Assembly (NCBI GenBank): GCA_038062935.1
Contig: JBBTWG010000034.1
Coordinates: 1 to 10,132, forward strand
Source of the DNA: JBBTWG01 sp038062935
GTDB taxonomy: Bacteria; Patescibacteriota; Gracilibacteria; UBA1369; UBA12463
Reading direction: 5' to 3'
Length of the DNA stretch: 10,132 nt
Shown here one piece after another: positions 1-6,870 of this stretch; the first letter of the stretch is position 1, and each line of letters opens with the position of its first letter. Under the pieces are notes generated by a model. The model searched no databases and had not been told where the DNA came from. It saw nothing but the letters and a program-made list of their open reading frames with translations. The position numbers were made by a program, and so were the translations under genes.

Positions 1-28
1 CAGACCACAAATTGCCAACTGAAGCAAC

Positions 29-844
29 GTGTCTTATGTTTGGGGTACTTGCCACAGACCTCTCTCTTCTAATGCTGCAAAACGTCAGGATGCTGAGCAA
101 GTTCTGACTGCTTTTGGGCGTAATCCAAATGGGAGCATGCTTTGGGCAGCAACACCAAGTGATATGATCACGCCTTACTCTATGCAAGGTCGAGTTTCTG
201 GAGGCCGTGTGCATGAGTTTAAGACTGAAACATTATATTTTATGGATTCACAAAAGCGTTTTTATCAAAATCATGCTTATAGTATCGAATCAGTGAATCC
301 GAATGAAAAAACAGTAACAATTGTGAATCCTCACGATACTGGGGCAAAACGGCATACTCTTAAGTATCAGGAATTTTTTGATTATTTTGGCAGTATTGAA
401 TCGACAAAACTTAATGTTTCAAAAATTCAGGAGCGATATGGAAATGTTGCCTTTCTGTCTGATTCGGCTGTTGATGCCGCCTCAAAATCTGTTCCTGCTT
501 ATCAAGATGCAACTCTTCATGTCGGACAATATTATAAATATCCTGGATCTGATACTATCAGGGTTTCTTTGCCTGATGCTCTTGAATCTCTTGATATTCG
601 TTTTCGTAATGGCAAAGCTATTGTTTCTTTTGGCTCCAATGAGCTCAAATCCCTTCGTCCTGGAGAAACTTTCACAATGGGACGAAGTATTGATCCTACT
701 CTCAGTCAATCAGTATCACGCGATCATCTCGAGATTCGCTATGGAGAAAATGGCAATATTTATTTGAGAAATATTGGTGGAAATACCAGCACTGCCAGAA
801 CATATAAAAATCTTGCCTCCAATCCTTCACCAGCCATATTATGA
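29..844 (+). CDS. calpain-like cysteine protease (C-terminal part) fused to an FHA domain; N-terminus missing
   Basis: Residues 1-125 resemble the second half of a calpain (peptidase C2) catalytic domain. The motif NHAYSIESV supplies the catalytic His at residue 82, and TVTIVNPHD supplies the catalytic Asn at residue 100, with His where the classical motif has Trp (NPWG). KYQEFFDYF matches the closing segment of the fold. The catalytic Cys normally lies about 150 residues before the His, so it would be upstream of this window. Residues 165-260 look like an FHA domain, with GRS (218-220), SRDHLEI (230-236) and LRNIGGNTST; FHA domains bind phosphothreonine peptides. The GTG at 29 is only the first possible start after an in-frame TGA at 20-22. 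The six codons before that stop read RPQIAN and seem to continue the calpain sequence, so this may be a broken gene, a gene with an interrupting UGA, or a sequencing error. The stop overlaps the next start (ATGA). The domain calls are firm; the start is not. Confidence 0.7.
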   Translation: MSYVWGTCHRPLSSNAAKRQDAEQVLTAFGRNPNGSMLWAATPSDMITPYSMQGRVSGGRVHEFKTETLYFMDSQKRFYQNHAYSIESVNPNEKTVTIVNPHDTGAKRHTLKYQEFFDYFGSIESTKLNVSKIQERYGNVAFLSDSAVDAASKSVPAYQDATLHVGQYYKYPGSDTIRVSLPDALESLDIRFRNGKAIVSFGSNELKSLRPGETFTMGRSIDPTLSQSVSRDHLEIRYGENGNIYLRNIGGNTSTARTYKNLASNPSPAIL

Positions 845-1266
845 ATCACAACAATCTCCCTCCTGATTCATCAGAACCAATTCGCGAACCTCTTACTGAT
901 TTTCAACACCTGATCTGGGACACTCGACGTCTTGATTGGAACACTTTTCCTGGAAATACTGACATACAGGCTCGAGTTCTTCGGGGTCTTTCTGGGAAAC
1001 TTGATCTCCTGGATACTTTTCCTGCTGGCATAGAAATGCTTGGCGCTATTGGCCTTCCGATTCCTCCACTCTATGTTCTTAATGAAATCCATCAATATAC
1101 CGATCTTTCTCCGGAGGATGCGCGCTTGATCCTTCGCGTCTTGATCAAGACTCAAAGCATACCAACCTATACAGCCACAATTTCTTTCCTTTTGAGTCGT
1201 TTTCCGGAGCTTTGGAGTGAATTTCCGGAGCTTTCCGGAATGCCTTTATGGGGGTCTTTTCTTTGA
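841..1266 (+). CDS. small helical protein of unknown function, coupled to the calpain-FHA gene
   Basis: This 141-residue protein has no family I recognise. Its ATG overlaps the TGA of the protease gene as ATGA, so the two are probably translated together. No Shine-Dalgarno motif precedes it. The first 20 residues are polar and rich in Pro, Ser and Glu. The rest is mostly amphipathic helix, with a Pro-rich break at GLPIPPLY (about residue 72) and a hydrophobic C-terminus. Near the end the sequence holds two copies of FPEL seven residues apart, encoded by a 13-base direct repeat. There is no signal peptide or clear membrane segment. Its position suggests a partner, adaptor or inhibitor of the protease, but that rests on context alone. 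Confidence 0.7.
   Translation: MNHNNLPPDSSEPIREPLTDFQHLIWDTRRLDWNTFPGNTDIQARVLRGLSGKLDLLDTFPAGIEMLGAIGLPIPPLYVLNEIHQYTDLSPEDARLILRVLIKTQSIPTYTATISFLLSRFPELWSEFPELSGMPLWGSFL
1201..1240 (+). repeat. in-frame direct repeat and 7-bp hairpin at the 3' end of the 141-residue gene
   Basis: TTTCCGGAGCTTT occurs at 1201-1213 and again at 1222-1234, exactly 21 bases (7 codons) apart, giving a duplicated FPEL. The second copy also forms a perfect hairpin: TTCCGGA (1223-1229), loop GCTT, TCCGGAA (1234-1240). The first copy of TTCCGGA could pair with the same right arm. A T-rich stretch (TTTTCTTT, 1257-1264) follows only after 16 bases, so this is not a canonical intrinsic terminator, though it may attenuate transcription or protect the mRNA 3' end. 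Confidence 0.5.
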
Positions 1267-1276
1267 AGCTGTTTTG

Positions 1277-1285
1277 TGATATAAT
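1277..1285 (+). promoter_or_regulatory. extended -10 promoter for the 1348-residue gene
   Basis: The bases TGATATAAT are a perfect extended -10 element (TGn followed by TATAAT at 1280-1285). No good -35 box lies 16-18 bases upstream, which is acceptable for extended -10 promoters. Transcription would start near 1291-1292, leaving a leader of about 25 bases before the ATG at 1317. The site lies in the 50-base gap after the preceding stop codon, so the large gene is probably its own transcription unit. Confidence 0.65.
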
Positions 1286-1288
1286 ATC

Positions 1289-1312
1289 TTGATACAAAAA
1301 TAAAAGTATCAA
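1289..1312. promoter_or_regulatory. inverted repeat at the predicted transcription start (operator or 5' mRNA hairpin)
   Basis: TTGATAC (1289-1295) and GTATCAA (1306-1312) are perfect 7-base inverted arms separated by 10 A/T-rich bases. The dyad sits directly after the -10 box and ends four bases before the ATG at 1317. It could be a repressor operator, or a hairpin at the mRNA 5' end affecting stability or translation initiation. A dyad with the same 10-base spacing overlaps the other promoter of the window (6470-6491). Confidence 0.45.
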
Positions 1313-1316
1313 TTTT

Positions 1317-4300
1317 ATGGCTCCACCAGAAGCTCCAAAATCAGAACCACAGAAGCCTGACTTGAATCAAAAGAGTCAGGAACTTGCTGCGTTGCAGGAA
1401 AAGATGGGGCTCTATAATAAAATTTCAGATGCTCCTCAGCGCATTGCAACTGAAGAAGAAGTCGCAAATGCTGTTCGTGCGCAGGAAGAGCTCCTCACGG
1501 GTCTTGTCAATAAATTTGATGCAGAACTCAAAAAGCAATTTCCTGATAATGAGACTGAATACAAATCTCAATATGACAGACTTGTTGCGCCGCTCAAGAC
1601 AGAAGTAGCTCAAAAAATGACTGCTCTGAAAACGAAACTTGATGCAGACTTGGCAAAAATAAACACTGATGAAGCCGCAAGAAAAGAACGACTTGCAAGG
1701 AAAACGGAGGATGGTGTTCGGGCAGTCGTTGCTGAAACCAAGCCTACGCCGGTTCCGACGCCTGAAAAACCTCTTCCACCTCCTGAAAAAGAAATCCCAC
1801 AAGCACTTCGTGTTGGAGAAGCACGCATAGCATATCTGCAAAATACCATTCCTCGGGATGACGTATGGGTTCGCGGGGATTTACTGGGTTTGGATATGAG
1901 CGTGGGAGCGAGTGTTCGTGGAAATGGCCTTGTAGAAACTCCTCTGTTTTTGAAGCATGGAGATGAAATATATTTCAAACTCCTCCAGGAATGGCCGGGT
2001 GGCAAAAAAATCCAGTTTTTGCAGCGCTGGGATGCTACCAAGAAAGCTTTTGTGAGCTCTGAAAAATCTCTCGATGCTGGTCAGCAAAAAATGATTGGTA
2101 AGATTCAGAAAAAGCCAGAAGGAACTTGGAATACTGTCGATGGTGGTGATACTGGTCTCCAGTATATGCACTATAATGGCGATTTCTTTTCGAAAGATGG
2201 AAATGGAAAAGTCCTGCGTTACAATGGTACGACGAATTTTTTTGAGGCTTTTACGATCGAGGAGGCTACTGATGATGAGTATTATGGCGACACTACTCCG
2301 GAAACCCGAACGACTGGAAATATGGCTCTCGTAGACTATGTCTTCAAAAACACTCCTGCGAATGGAAAATGGATTGATGGTTCAACTATTTCATCGGTAG
2401 AAAAAAGTGTTGTCGGTGAAGGCTTTTCGTATCGTGCCATCAATGGAAGTGTCTTTAGTATGTCATCTGATCGTTATGTCCGACAGCTCGATGTGAAGTC
2501 TGGGAAATGGATCGCTTGGGATGGAAAAGAATTTTCAAAATTCCAATCTCTTCAAAATCACAAAGAAAATCAGTGGGTCTCGAACGAGCAAGTGACAAAT
2601 GGGATTACTGGATACAAATATATGCGCTCTGGAGGAAAAATGTATGCGCAGTACAAAAATGACTCTGGAACTCTTTTTTTTGATACTTATGACGCTGATA
2701 AGGATAGATGGTTTACGACTCTTGATACTGTAAAGACCAAAGATTCTGTTCTCAGTCAGATCACGCAGGATGGCGTCTGGTTTAAGGGCAAAACTCAAGA
2801 TTTCATCCGTCATGGAATGGAGTTTTATGCACGTCAAAAAACTGATACAGATCACTATGATTACTTCAAAGTTCTTTTGAAAGATGGTGCAATTTCTGGT
2901 TATGAGAAAACTGCAATTTATCCGTATGATGATGATCCAAATGCCGCTGATAGCGCAAAGGTGCTGGAAACAAATGAAGCTTCTATTGCTCGGTATTTGC
3001 AGGAGGGGTCAGGACTTGTGAATGAAGCAGCTCGAAGAGTTGGTTTTGAATTGAATGCAAAAAACTTGAGTGGTTTTCTTGATTCGATAAATGTCAAAGC
3101 TCCAAAGAAAGGCGAATATCTCCGGGCTGTTCATAGTTTTCAGCTCAGTACGTCTTTGCCACCATCTCCTGATGATCCTCTCCTGGTTCAGCGTGAAGCA
3201 AAATTGACAAAAGGTTTTGCGAGTCTGAAGGAATTTTACAACACCTATATCAAAAATATCCTGCCTGCACCTAAGAATTCTCCTGAAGCTCCCAAGTCAG
3301 CACCTGCACCTCTTGAGGATGGTCAGAAGGTAACTTTTGAAGGAAGTGAACTCCCTCCTGAAGAAAAACGCGTTCAGGCTGAAAATAATATCCGATCTGC
3401 TGTTCTCGGTGTGACGATCGCTCCTGATGGAACTGTTCGTTTTGCTGATAAAACAGCTCTTGTTCGAAATACGATTGGAGATCTCTATCCTACCGCAACA
3501 GCTGTGACGGTGGATGGAGATGTGGCGGTGAAATTTGGTTCTGAATTTTATGACCTCCAGGGACATCGTCGAAAAGTTCTGGAAGGAACCAAAGTTCTTC
3601 CTATCGCTCCTGGACAGCATGCTGATAAAATTGCGGCGATTCATAAAAAATTTGATAACAAACAAGATGACCTCGAGGATGTCGGTGATTCTTTTGAACG
3701 CAAAACTCTGGAGGCGGCTGGAAATGCGAAAAAATATTCTGATGAATTAAAAACTCTCCTTGCGTCTTCAAATCCTGATGTGGGAAAAGCTCAGGAATTG
3801 GCGGTGAAGGTGGAGGTGGAATCTGGGAAGGCTCGCCGTCGTGCGGAGACTCCGGGTGTTGATAAAGGTGATCCAAAAGTCAAAGCCGCTCTCGCGGAGG
3901 TTGCGGCGGCAGATAAACAGGTGGCGGATTTTAGGGCGAGCGATCTCTATAAAAATGCTCCTTTGACTCCTATGGCTGCGGGACCTGGCGACGGCGATGG
4001 CAATAAACCACCGCAGGCACCGGGGGGAAGATCGGGAAATCCAAAAGAAAAAGCTCCTGAGAAAACTTTGGATCAGAAGGTGAAGGAACTTACTGATAAG
4101 GTTCGTGGATATTCCAGTACTGTTCTTGAGATTAATACAAAATTTATCAATGAAAAAGCCGCCGCGGAGGATTTGAAGACCCTTCGACCGGTCGTTGAAG
4201 CTCTCCGTGCTGCACAGAAAGAGGCGACGGATGGGAAGTATGAGAAAGCCAAGGATGGGAAAGGCCTCATTGAGAGCCTCAAAGTAGCACTCCCAAAGGC

Positions 4301-5363
4301 TGAGGATCTTTTGAGAAAGATGGAGGCGAAATTTCCGAATACGCCTGTGGAGGCTCCGAAAACGAATCCTTCCGTGAAACCAAAAAACCCAGAGGAAAAG
4401 GGGAAATACACTCCAACACTTTCTGAAACACAGGCAGAAACTGAACGCGGCGCACTCGAGAGAGACTATCGACAATCCCTCGCAGCTTTCCGAATAGCAA
4501 TCGACAAAGCTCTTGATGCTGATGATCGTGAAACCATGGCAAAACAATACAAAGTTGCGAATGGAACTTTGGCTGCTGTCCTTCGCAGGATGGATGAGTT
4601 TGTCTTGAAACAAGCTCCGGATAATCGGGCATATGTTTTTGGGAGTGATAAAAATCATAATGTTGTTCTGACTCATACGGAGACTGCTTCTTCCAAAAAA
4701 AATGTTGAATGGTTCAAGGCGGCTTTTGGAGTCGATGAGGGAAAGAGAAAATATGCCGATATTGAGGCGAGAACTGGTGGACGATTTGCGAAAGATTTTG
4801 AGACTGCAAGCACAACATTTGACAATCTTTCTCGTGATAATATCGTCCTCGCTGTTGCAGACGTGAAAACTATTTCCGATTATCTCGAACGTGGAAAAGG
4901 TCATATTGCGAGGGCTCGAACGCTCAAAGAGAGTTTGCTTGCAAAAGACATGGATTCTTTTGAATCAGGTAGAGCTTTCATTGCCCGCATTGATGCGTTT
5001 TTGAAACAAAAACCGATAGATATGGCGGCGGCTGAGAAACGAAAGGCTGAATTGGAGAGGACTTCTGTGGCTCCTGCTGCAAAGACAGTGGCTGAAGTTT
5101 CTGAGGCTGCAGGAAAGGCTGTTGCACGCGCTCAGGCAATTGGAAAAACCTTGAATAATGTGTCGATTGCTATACAAGGAACGTATGATAAAACTGCCGC
5201 TGATATTAAGATATATCAACAGTATGCGAAAAATCCGAAGGGGATTTTGGATGGATATCTGAAAGAGCTTAACGGATCTTTGACCGGCCTCGATGCGGGA
5301 TCTGAAAAATCAGTTCGTGATGTGATTACCAAAGTTGAACGGATGAAGACGACACTGCCGTGA
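1317..5363 (+). CDS. very large repeat and coiled-coil protein of unknown function (1348 aa)
   Basis: I do not recognise a family. Residues 1-20 are Pro-rich. Residues 20-140 form charged helices typical of a coiled coil, followed by a Pro-rich linker (142-160). Residues 184-530 hold about five beta-rich units led by Trp at 184, 271, 352, 420 and 488. Residues 535-640 look helical, 650-685 are Pro-rich, and 690-763 form a small beta domain (VTIAPDGTVRF, then AVTVDGDVAVKF). Residues 765-875 are helical, a Gly/Pro-rich linker covers 880-915, a second helical block 916-1003, a Pro/Lys linker 1005-1035, and a long Ala/Lys/Glu-rich helical C-terminus completes the protein. There is no signal peptide, membrane segment or catalytic motif that I can see. 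The ATG follows a strong -10 element by about 30 bases and lacks a Shine-Dalgarno sequence. Architecture suggests a scaffold or surface protein; function is unknown. Confidence 0.85.
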   Translation: MAPPEAPKSEPQKPDLNQKSQELAALQEKMGLYNKISDAPQRIATEEEVANAVRAQEELLTGLVNKFDAELKKQFPDNETEYKSQYDRLVAPLKTEVAQKMTALKTKLDADLAKINTDEAARKERLARKTEDGVRAVVAETKPTPVPTPEKPLPPPEKEIPQALRVGEARIAYLQNTIPRDDVWVRGDLLGLDMSVGASVRGNGLVETPLFLKHGDEIYFKLLQEWPGGKKIQFLQRWDATKKAFVSSEKSLDAGQQKMIGKIQKKPEGTWNTVDGGDTGLQYMHYNGDFFSKDGNGKVLRYNGTTNFFEAFTIEEATDDEYYGDTTPETRTTGNMALVDYVFKNTPANGKWIDGSTISSVEKSVVGEGFSYRAINGSVFSMSSDRYVRQLDVKSGKWIAWDGKEFSKFQSLQNHKENQWVSNEQVTNGITGYKYMRSGGKMYAQYKNDSGTLFFDTYDADKDRWFTTLDTVKTKDSVLSQITQDGVWFKGKTQDFIRHGMEFYARQKTDTDHYDYFKVLLKDGAISGYEKTAIYPYDDDPNAADSAKVLETNEASIARYLQEGSGLVNEAARRVGFELNAKNLSGFLDSINVKAPKKGEYLRAVHSFQLSTSLPPSPDDPLLVQREAKLTKGFASLKEFYNTYIKNILPAPKNSPEAPKSAPAPLEDGQKVTFEGSELPPEEKRVQAENNIRSAVLGVTIAPDGTVRFADKTALVRNTIGDLYPTATAVTVDGDVAVKFGSEFYDLQGHRRKVLEGTKVLPIAPGQHADKIAAIHKKFDNKQDDLEDVGDSFERKTLEAAGNAKKYSDELKTLLASSNPDVGKAQELAVKVEVESGKARRRAETPGVDKGDPKVKAALAEVAAADKQVADFRASDLYKNAPLTPMAAGPGDGDGNKPPQAPGGRSGNPKEKAPEKTLDQKVKELTDKVRGYSSTVLEINTKFINEKAAAEDLKTLRPVVEALRAAQKEATDGKYEKAKDGKGLIESLKVALPKAEDLLRKMEAKFPNTPVEAPKTNPSVKPKNPEEKGKYTPTLSETQAETERGALERDYRQSLAAFRIAIDKALDADDRETMAKQYKVANGTLAAVLRRMDEFVLKQAPDNRAYVFGSDKNHNVVLTHTETASSKKNVEWFKAAFGVDEGKRKYADIEARTGGRFAKDFETASTTFDNLSRDNIVLAVADVKTISDYLERGKGHIARARTLKESLLAKDMDSFESGRAFIARIDAFLKQKPIDMAAAEKRKAELERTSVAPAAKTVAEVSEAAGKAVARAQAIGKTLNNVSIAIQGTYDKTAADIKIYQQYAKNPKGILDGYLKELNGSLTGLDAGSEKSVRDVITKVERMKTTLP
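1866..2906 (+). repeat. coding region of five tryptophan-led beta-rich protein repeats
   Basis: Within the 1348-residue protein (residues 184-530), units begin VWVRG, TWNTV, KWIDG, QWVSN and VWFKG, spaced 87, 81, 68 and 68 residues apart. Units 2-4 best share a Gly-aromatic-x-Tyr step (GLQYMHYNG, GFSYRAING, GYKYMRSGG), then alternating aromatic and polar residues, an Asp-containing turn and a closing aromatic (SGKWIAW, KDRWFTT). Units 1 and 5 are more diverged. The pattern suggests antiparallel beta units that could form a propeller or a string of small beta modules. The repeats are visible in protein, not in DNA, so the duplication is old. Confidence 0.5.
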
Positions 5364-5378
5364 TGTTTTTTTCAGAGC

Positions 5379-5486
5379 GTGCTCAAAAAGCTTCTGTCAA
5401 AGGTGAGTAGAACCTCACCGTCAGAAATGTCACGTCGATCTTCGGAATTTATCTGGTATTTCTGGCTTATTTCAGCTATTATTTGA
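5379..5486 (+). CDS. possible 35-residue membrane peptide, or readthrough tail of the 1348-residue gene
   Basis: A GTG-started frame in the gap before the HNH gene encodes 35 residues. The N-terminal part is strongly basic (KK, K, R, RR) and the C-terminus is hydrophobic and aromatic (SEFIWYFWLISAII), like a small tail-anchored peptide. The frame is the same as that of the upstream gene, so reading through its TGA at 5361-5363 would add 40 residues. No Shine-Dalgarno motif is seen, and a hairpin at 5392-5426 overlaps the frame. An open frame of this length can arise by chance, so this is tentative. Confidence 0.2.
   Translation: MLKKLLSKVSRTSPSEMSRRSSEFIWYFWLISAII
5392..5426 (+). other. two-part stem-loop in the intergenic gap
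   Basis: GGTGAG (5402-5407) pairs with CTCACC (5414-5419) around a six-base loop, and outer arms TTCTG (5392-5396) and CAGAA (5422-5426) extend it across an internal loop. No T-run follows on the plus strand, so it is not a standard intrinsic terminator. It could be a termination or processing site for the upstream mRNA, or an operator for the HNH gene. The rest of the 145-base gap (5364-5508) holds a T7 run at 5366-5372 and no convincing promoter. Confidence 0.4.
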
Positions 5487-5508
5487 CATAACAGTACCCT
5501 CAAAAATC

Positions 5509-6444
5509 ATGAAAAATATTGCTCCAGAACATGCACAACTTCACCAAAATTTTGTCCAATATGGCACCAACGCCAAAGAGTGGATGCGCAAGTGCGTTCT
5601 CCTGCTCCCTGAGATCGCTCAACACCGAATCTGGCAACAGAAAGGTTTCGGGAGTTTGTACGAGTATGCGGCGAAACTGGCTGGTATGAGTCGAAACACG
5701 GTCGATGACGCCCTGCGGATTCTGCACAAAATTGAAGACAAACCGGCTCTTCGCAGAGTGGTAGAGGAAAAGGGTATTCATGCCGTACGGCCGGTGGCTG
5801 CAATTGCGACTCCTGAGACTGAAAGTTTTTGGGCGGAGAAGGCGAGCGTCATGAGCAAACATACGCTCGAGGTCTATGTGCAGGAATATGTGCGTGCTGA
5901 AACTGATTTCCGTCCCGGGACGGGAAATACATCTGAAAATCCTCAGCAACAAGCCATCGAGAATATTCCGGTGGAGGTTTTTGTGCCACCGAAAACTACC
6001 GTGGTGATGCAACTCGATCCTGACATTTCTGCGAAACTTCAGAAACTCAAAGGCGCTGGTGACTGGAATACGCTCATGAAAGAATTTTTACAAATTCGGG
6101 AGGCTCAGCTTGAGGAACAAAAGCCACAACCTGTTACTACCGATTCTCGCCATATTCCCAATGCAATTCAAAGACATGTTCGTCACAAAACCAATGACAC
6201 TTGCTCTTTCCCACGCTGCGCCAAACCTTCCAAAATTCTCCATCACACTCAGCGTTTCGCTCTGGAGAAAATTCATGATCCTGACCGGCTGGAACCGTTG
6301 TGCACAGAGCATGAGAGAATCGCGCATCTCGGACTGATTGAACATGAAGAATTTCCGGCGAAGTATTGGCAAATTCGCATGCAGTCGGACACCGCACATG
6401 CGAAATATCATGTCGATCAGATGGTGGCGAGGCACAGAACCTGA
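5509..6444 (+). CDS. HNH endonuclease with a DUF222-like layout
   Basis: The 311-residue protein has a helical N-terminal half (GFGSLYEYAAKLAGMSRNTV at about 46-64) and a C-terminal HNH nuclease module. A short segment reading MQLDPDISAKLQKL joins the two. The nuclease starts with RHIPNAIQRHVRHK, matching the start of zinc-binding HNH domains in DUF222-type proteins. It shows CSFPRC (Cys232, Cys237), then LHH (His245-246) as the likely metal-binding and catalytic pair, and HDPDRLEPLCTEH (256-268) with the second zinc pair and closing His. The zinc and catalytic residues appear intact, so a metal-dependent DNA-nicking or cutting enzyme is expected; its target is unknown. Such genes occur in many copies in some CPR and actinobacterial genomes and may be selfish or mobile. 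It stands alone between two operons, starts with ATG without a Shine-Dalgarno motif, and ends in tandem stops (TGA TAG). Confidence 0.85.
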   Translation: MKNIAPEHAQLHQNFVQYGTNAKEWMRKCVLLLPEIAQHRIWQQKGFGSLYEYAAKLAGMSRNTVDDALRILHKIEDKPALRRVVEEKGIHAVRPVAAIATPETESFWAEKASVMSKHTLEVYVQEYVRAETDFRPGTGNTSENPQQQAIENIPVEVFVPPKTTVVMQLDPDISAKLQKLKGAGDWNTLMKEFLQIREAQLEEQKPQPVTTDSRHIPNAIQRHVRHKTNDTCSFPRCAKPSKILHHTQRFALEKIHDPDRLEPLCTEHERIAHLGLIEHEEFPAKYWQIRMQSDTAHAKYHVDQMVARHRT

Positions 6445-6456
6445 TAGGAAACAGCC

Positions 6457-6485
6457 TTGAACTCAAAGCCGAAACGTGGTATAAT
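6457..6485 (+). promoter_or_regulatory. sigma70-type promoter for the 112-residue and 1054-residue genes
   Basis: A -35 box TTGAAC (6457-6462) and a perfect -10 box TATAAT (6480-6485) are separated by exactly 17 bases, and TGG just before the -10 adds an extended element. Transcription should start near 6491-6492, giving a leader of about 40 bases to the ATG at 6532. The possible upstream starts TTG 6457 and ATG 6484 lie within the promoter, so they should not be translated from this transcript. Confidence 0.8.
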
Positions 6486-6491
6486 GTTTCG
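6470..6491. promoter_or_regulatory. inverted repeat spanning the -10 box (candidate operator)
   Basis: CGAAAC (6470-6475) and GTTTCG (6486-6491) are perfect inverted arms with 10 bases between them that contain the -10 element. A protein bound here would block RNA polymerase, so repression is the natural reading. No regulator gene is identified next to it. Confidence 0.45.
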
Positions 6492-6531
6492 AAGGTTTGG
6501 TATTTCCGGCTTTCCAAATACAAACAAAAAT

Positions 6532-6870
6532 ATGCCAGCTCAACAGCAACAACTTCAGGATTTTTTTGACACGATGCTTCTGGATATGGCGGAGCATTCT
6601 CCGGCGATTGCGGATTTGCATCCGTTGCTGAAGAATGCGTTTTTTGCGACTCTGAAGAATGGGACTTTGGACGCGAAAAAGGCGATTTTGAAAACGCTTT
6701 TGAGTGAGACTCACGAGTATGTCGCAGTGGCGCAGCAATTGCAGAAAAAATATGGGATTGATCCGGAGGCGTATATTCAGAAGTTGGAGGGATTCCTCAC
6801 TCAAAGTCTTACGCAGGAAAATGTCGATCAAGATCAAGATCATGCACAAAATCTTCTCAATACTTTATGA
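6532..6870 (+). CDS. small helical protein of unknown function, first gene of a two-gene operon
   Basis: Starting at ATG 6532 gives 112 residues (MPAQQQQL). The frame can be extended to TTG 6457, but that codon is the -35 box of a strong promoter and the ATG at 6484 is within the -10, so 6532 is the only reasonable start. The protein is nearly all helix, with a Gln-rich start, a hydrophobic middle (LHPLLKNAFFATL), KKAILKTLLSETHEYVAVAQQLQKKYG at about residues 49-75 as amphipathic helix, and a polar Gln/Asp-rich C-terminus. No known domain, signal peptide or membrane segment is evident. Its stop overlaps the next ATG (ATGA), so it is likely made together with the 1054-residue protein, as a chaperone, adaptor or regulator by analogy with other small-large gene pairs. 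Confidence 0.75.
   Translation: MPAQQQQLQDFFDTMLLDMAEHSPAIADLHPLLKNAFFATLKNGTLDAKKAILKTLLSETHEYVAVAQQLQKKYGIDPEAYIQKLEGFLTQSLTQENVDQDQDHAQNLLNTL

Noticed and set aside
3768..4904. A 378-codon open frame on the minus strand
   Set aside because: It lies wholly antisense to the helical part of the 1348-residue gene, whose biased codons keep the reverse frame open. Its translation is Arg/Ser/Phe-rich without domain-like pattern.
5366..5372. T7 run as an intrinsic terminator after the 1348-residue gene
   Set aside because: Only a three-base-pair stem (CAC/GTG) precedes it, too weak for a terminator.
5483..5488. TTGACA as a -35 box for the HNH gene
   Set aside because: The expected -10 position 17 bases on falls on the start codon and does not resemble TATAAT.
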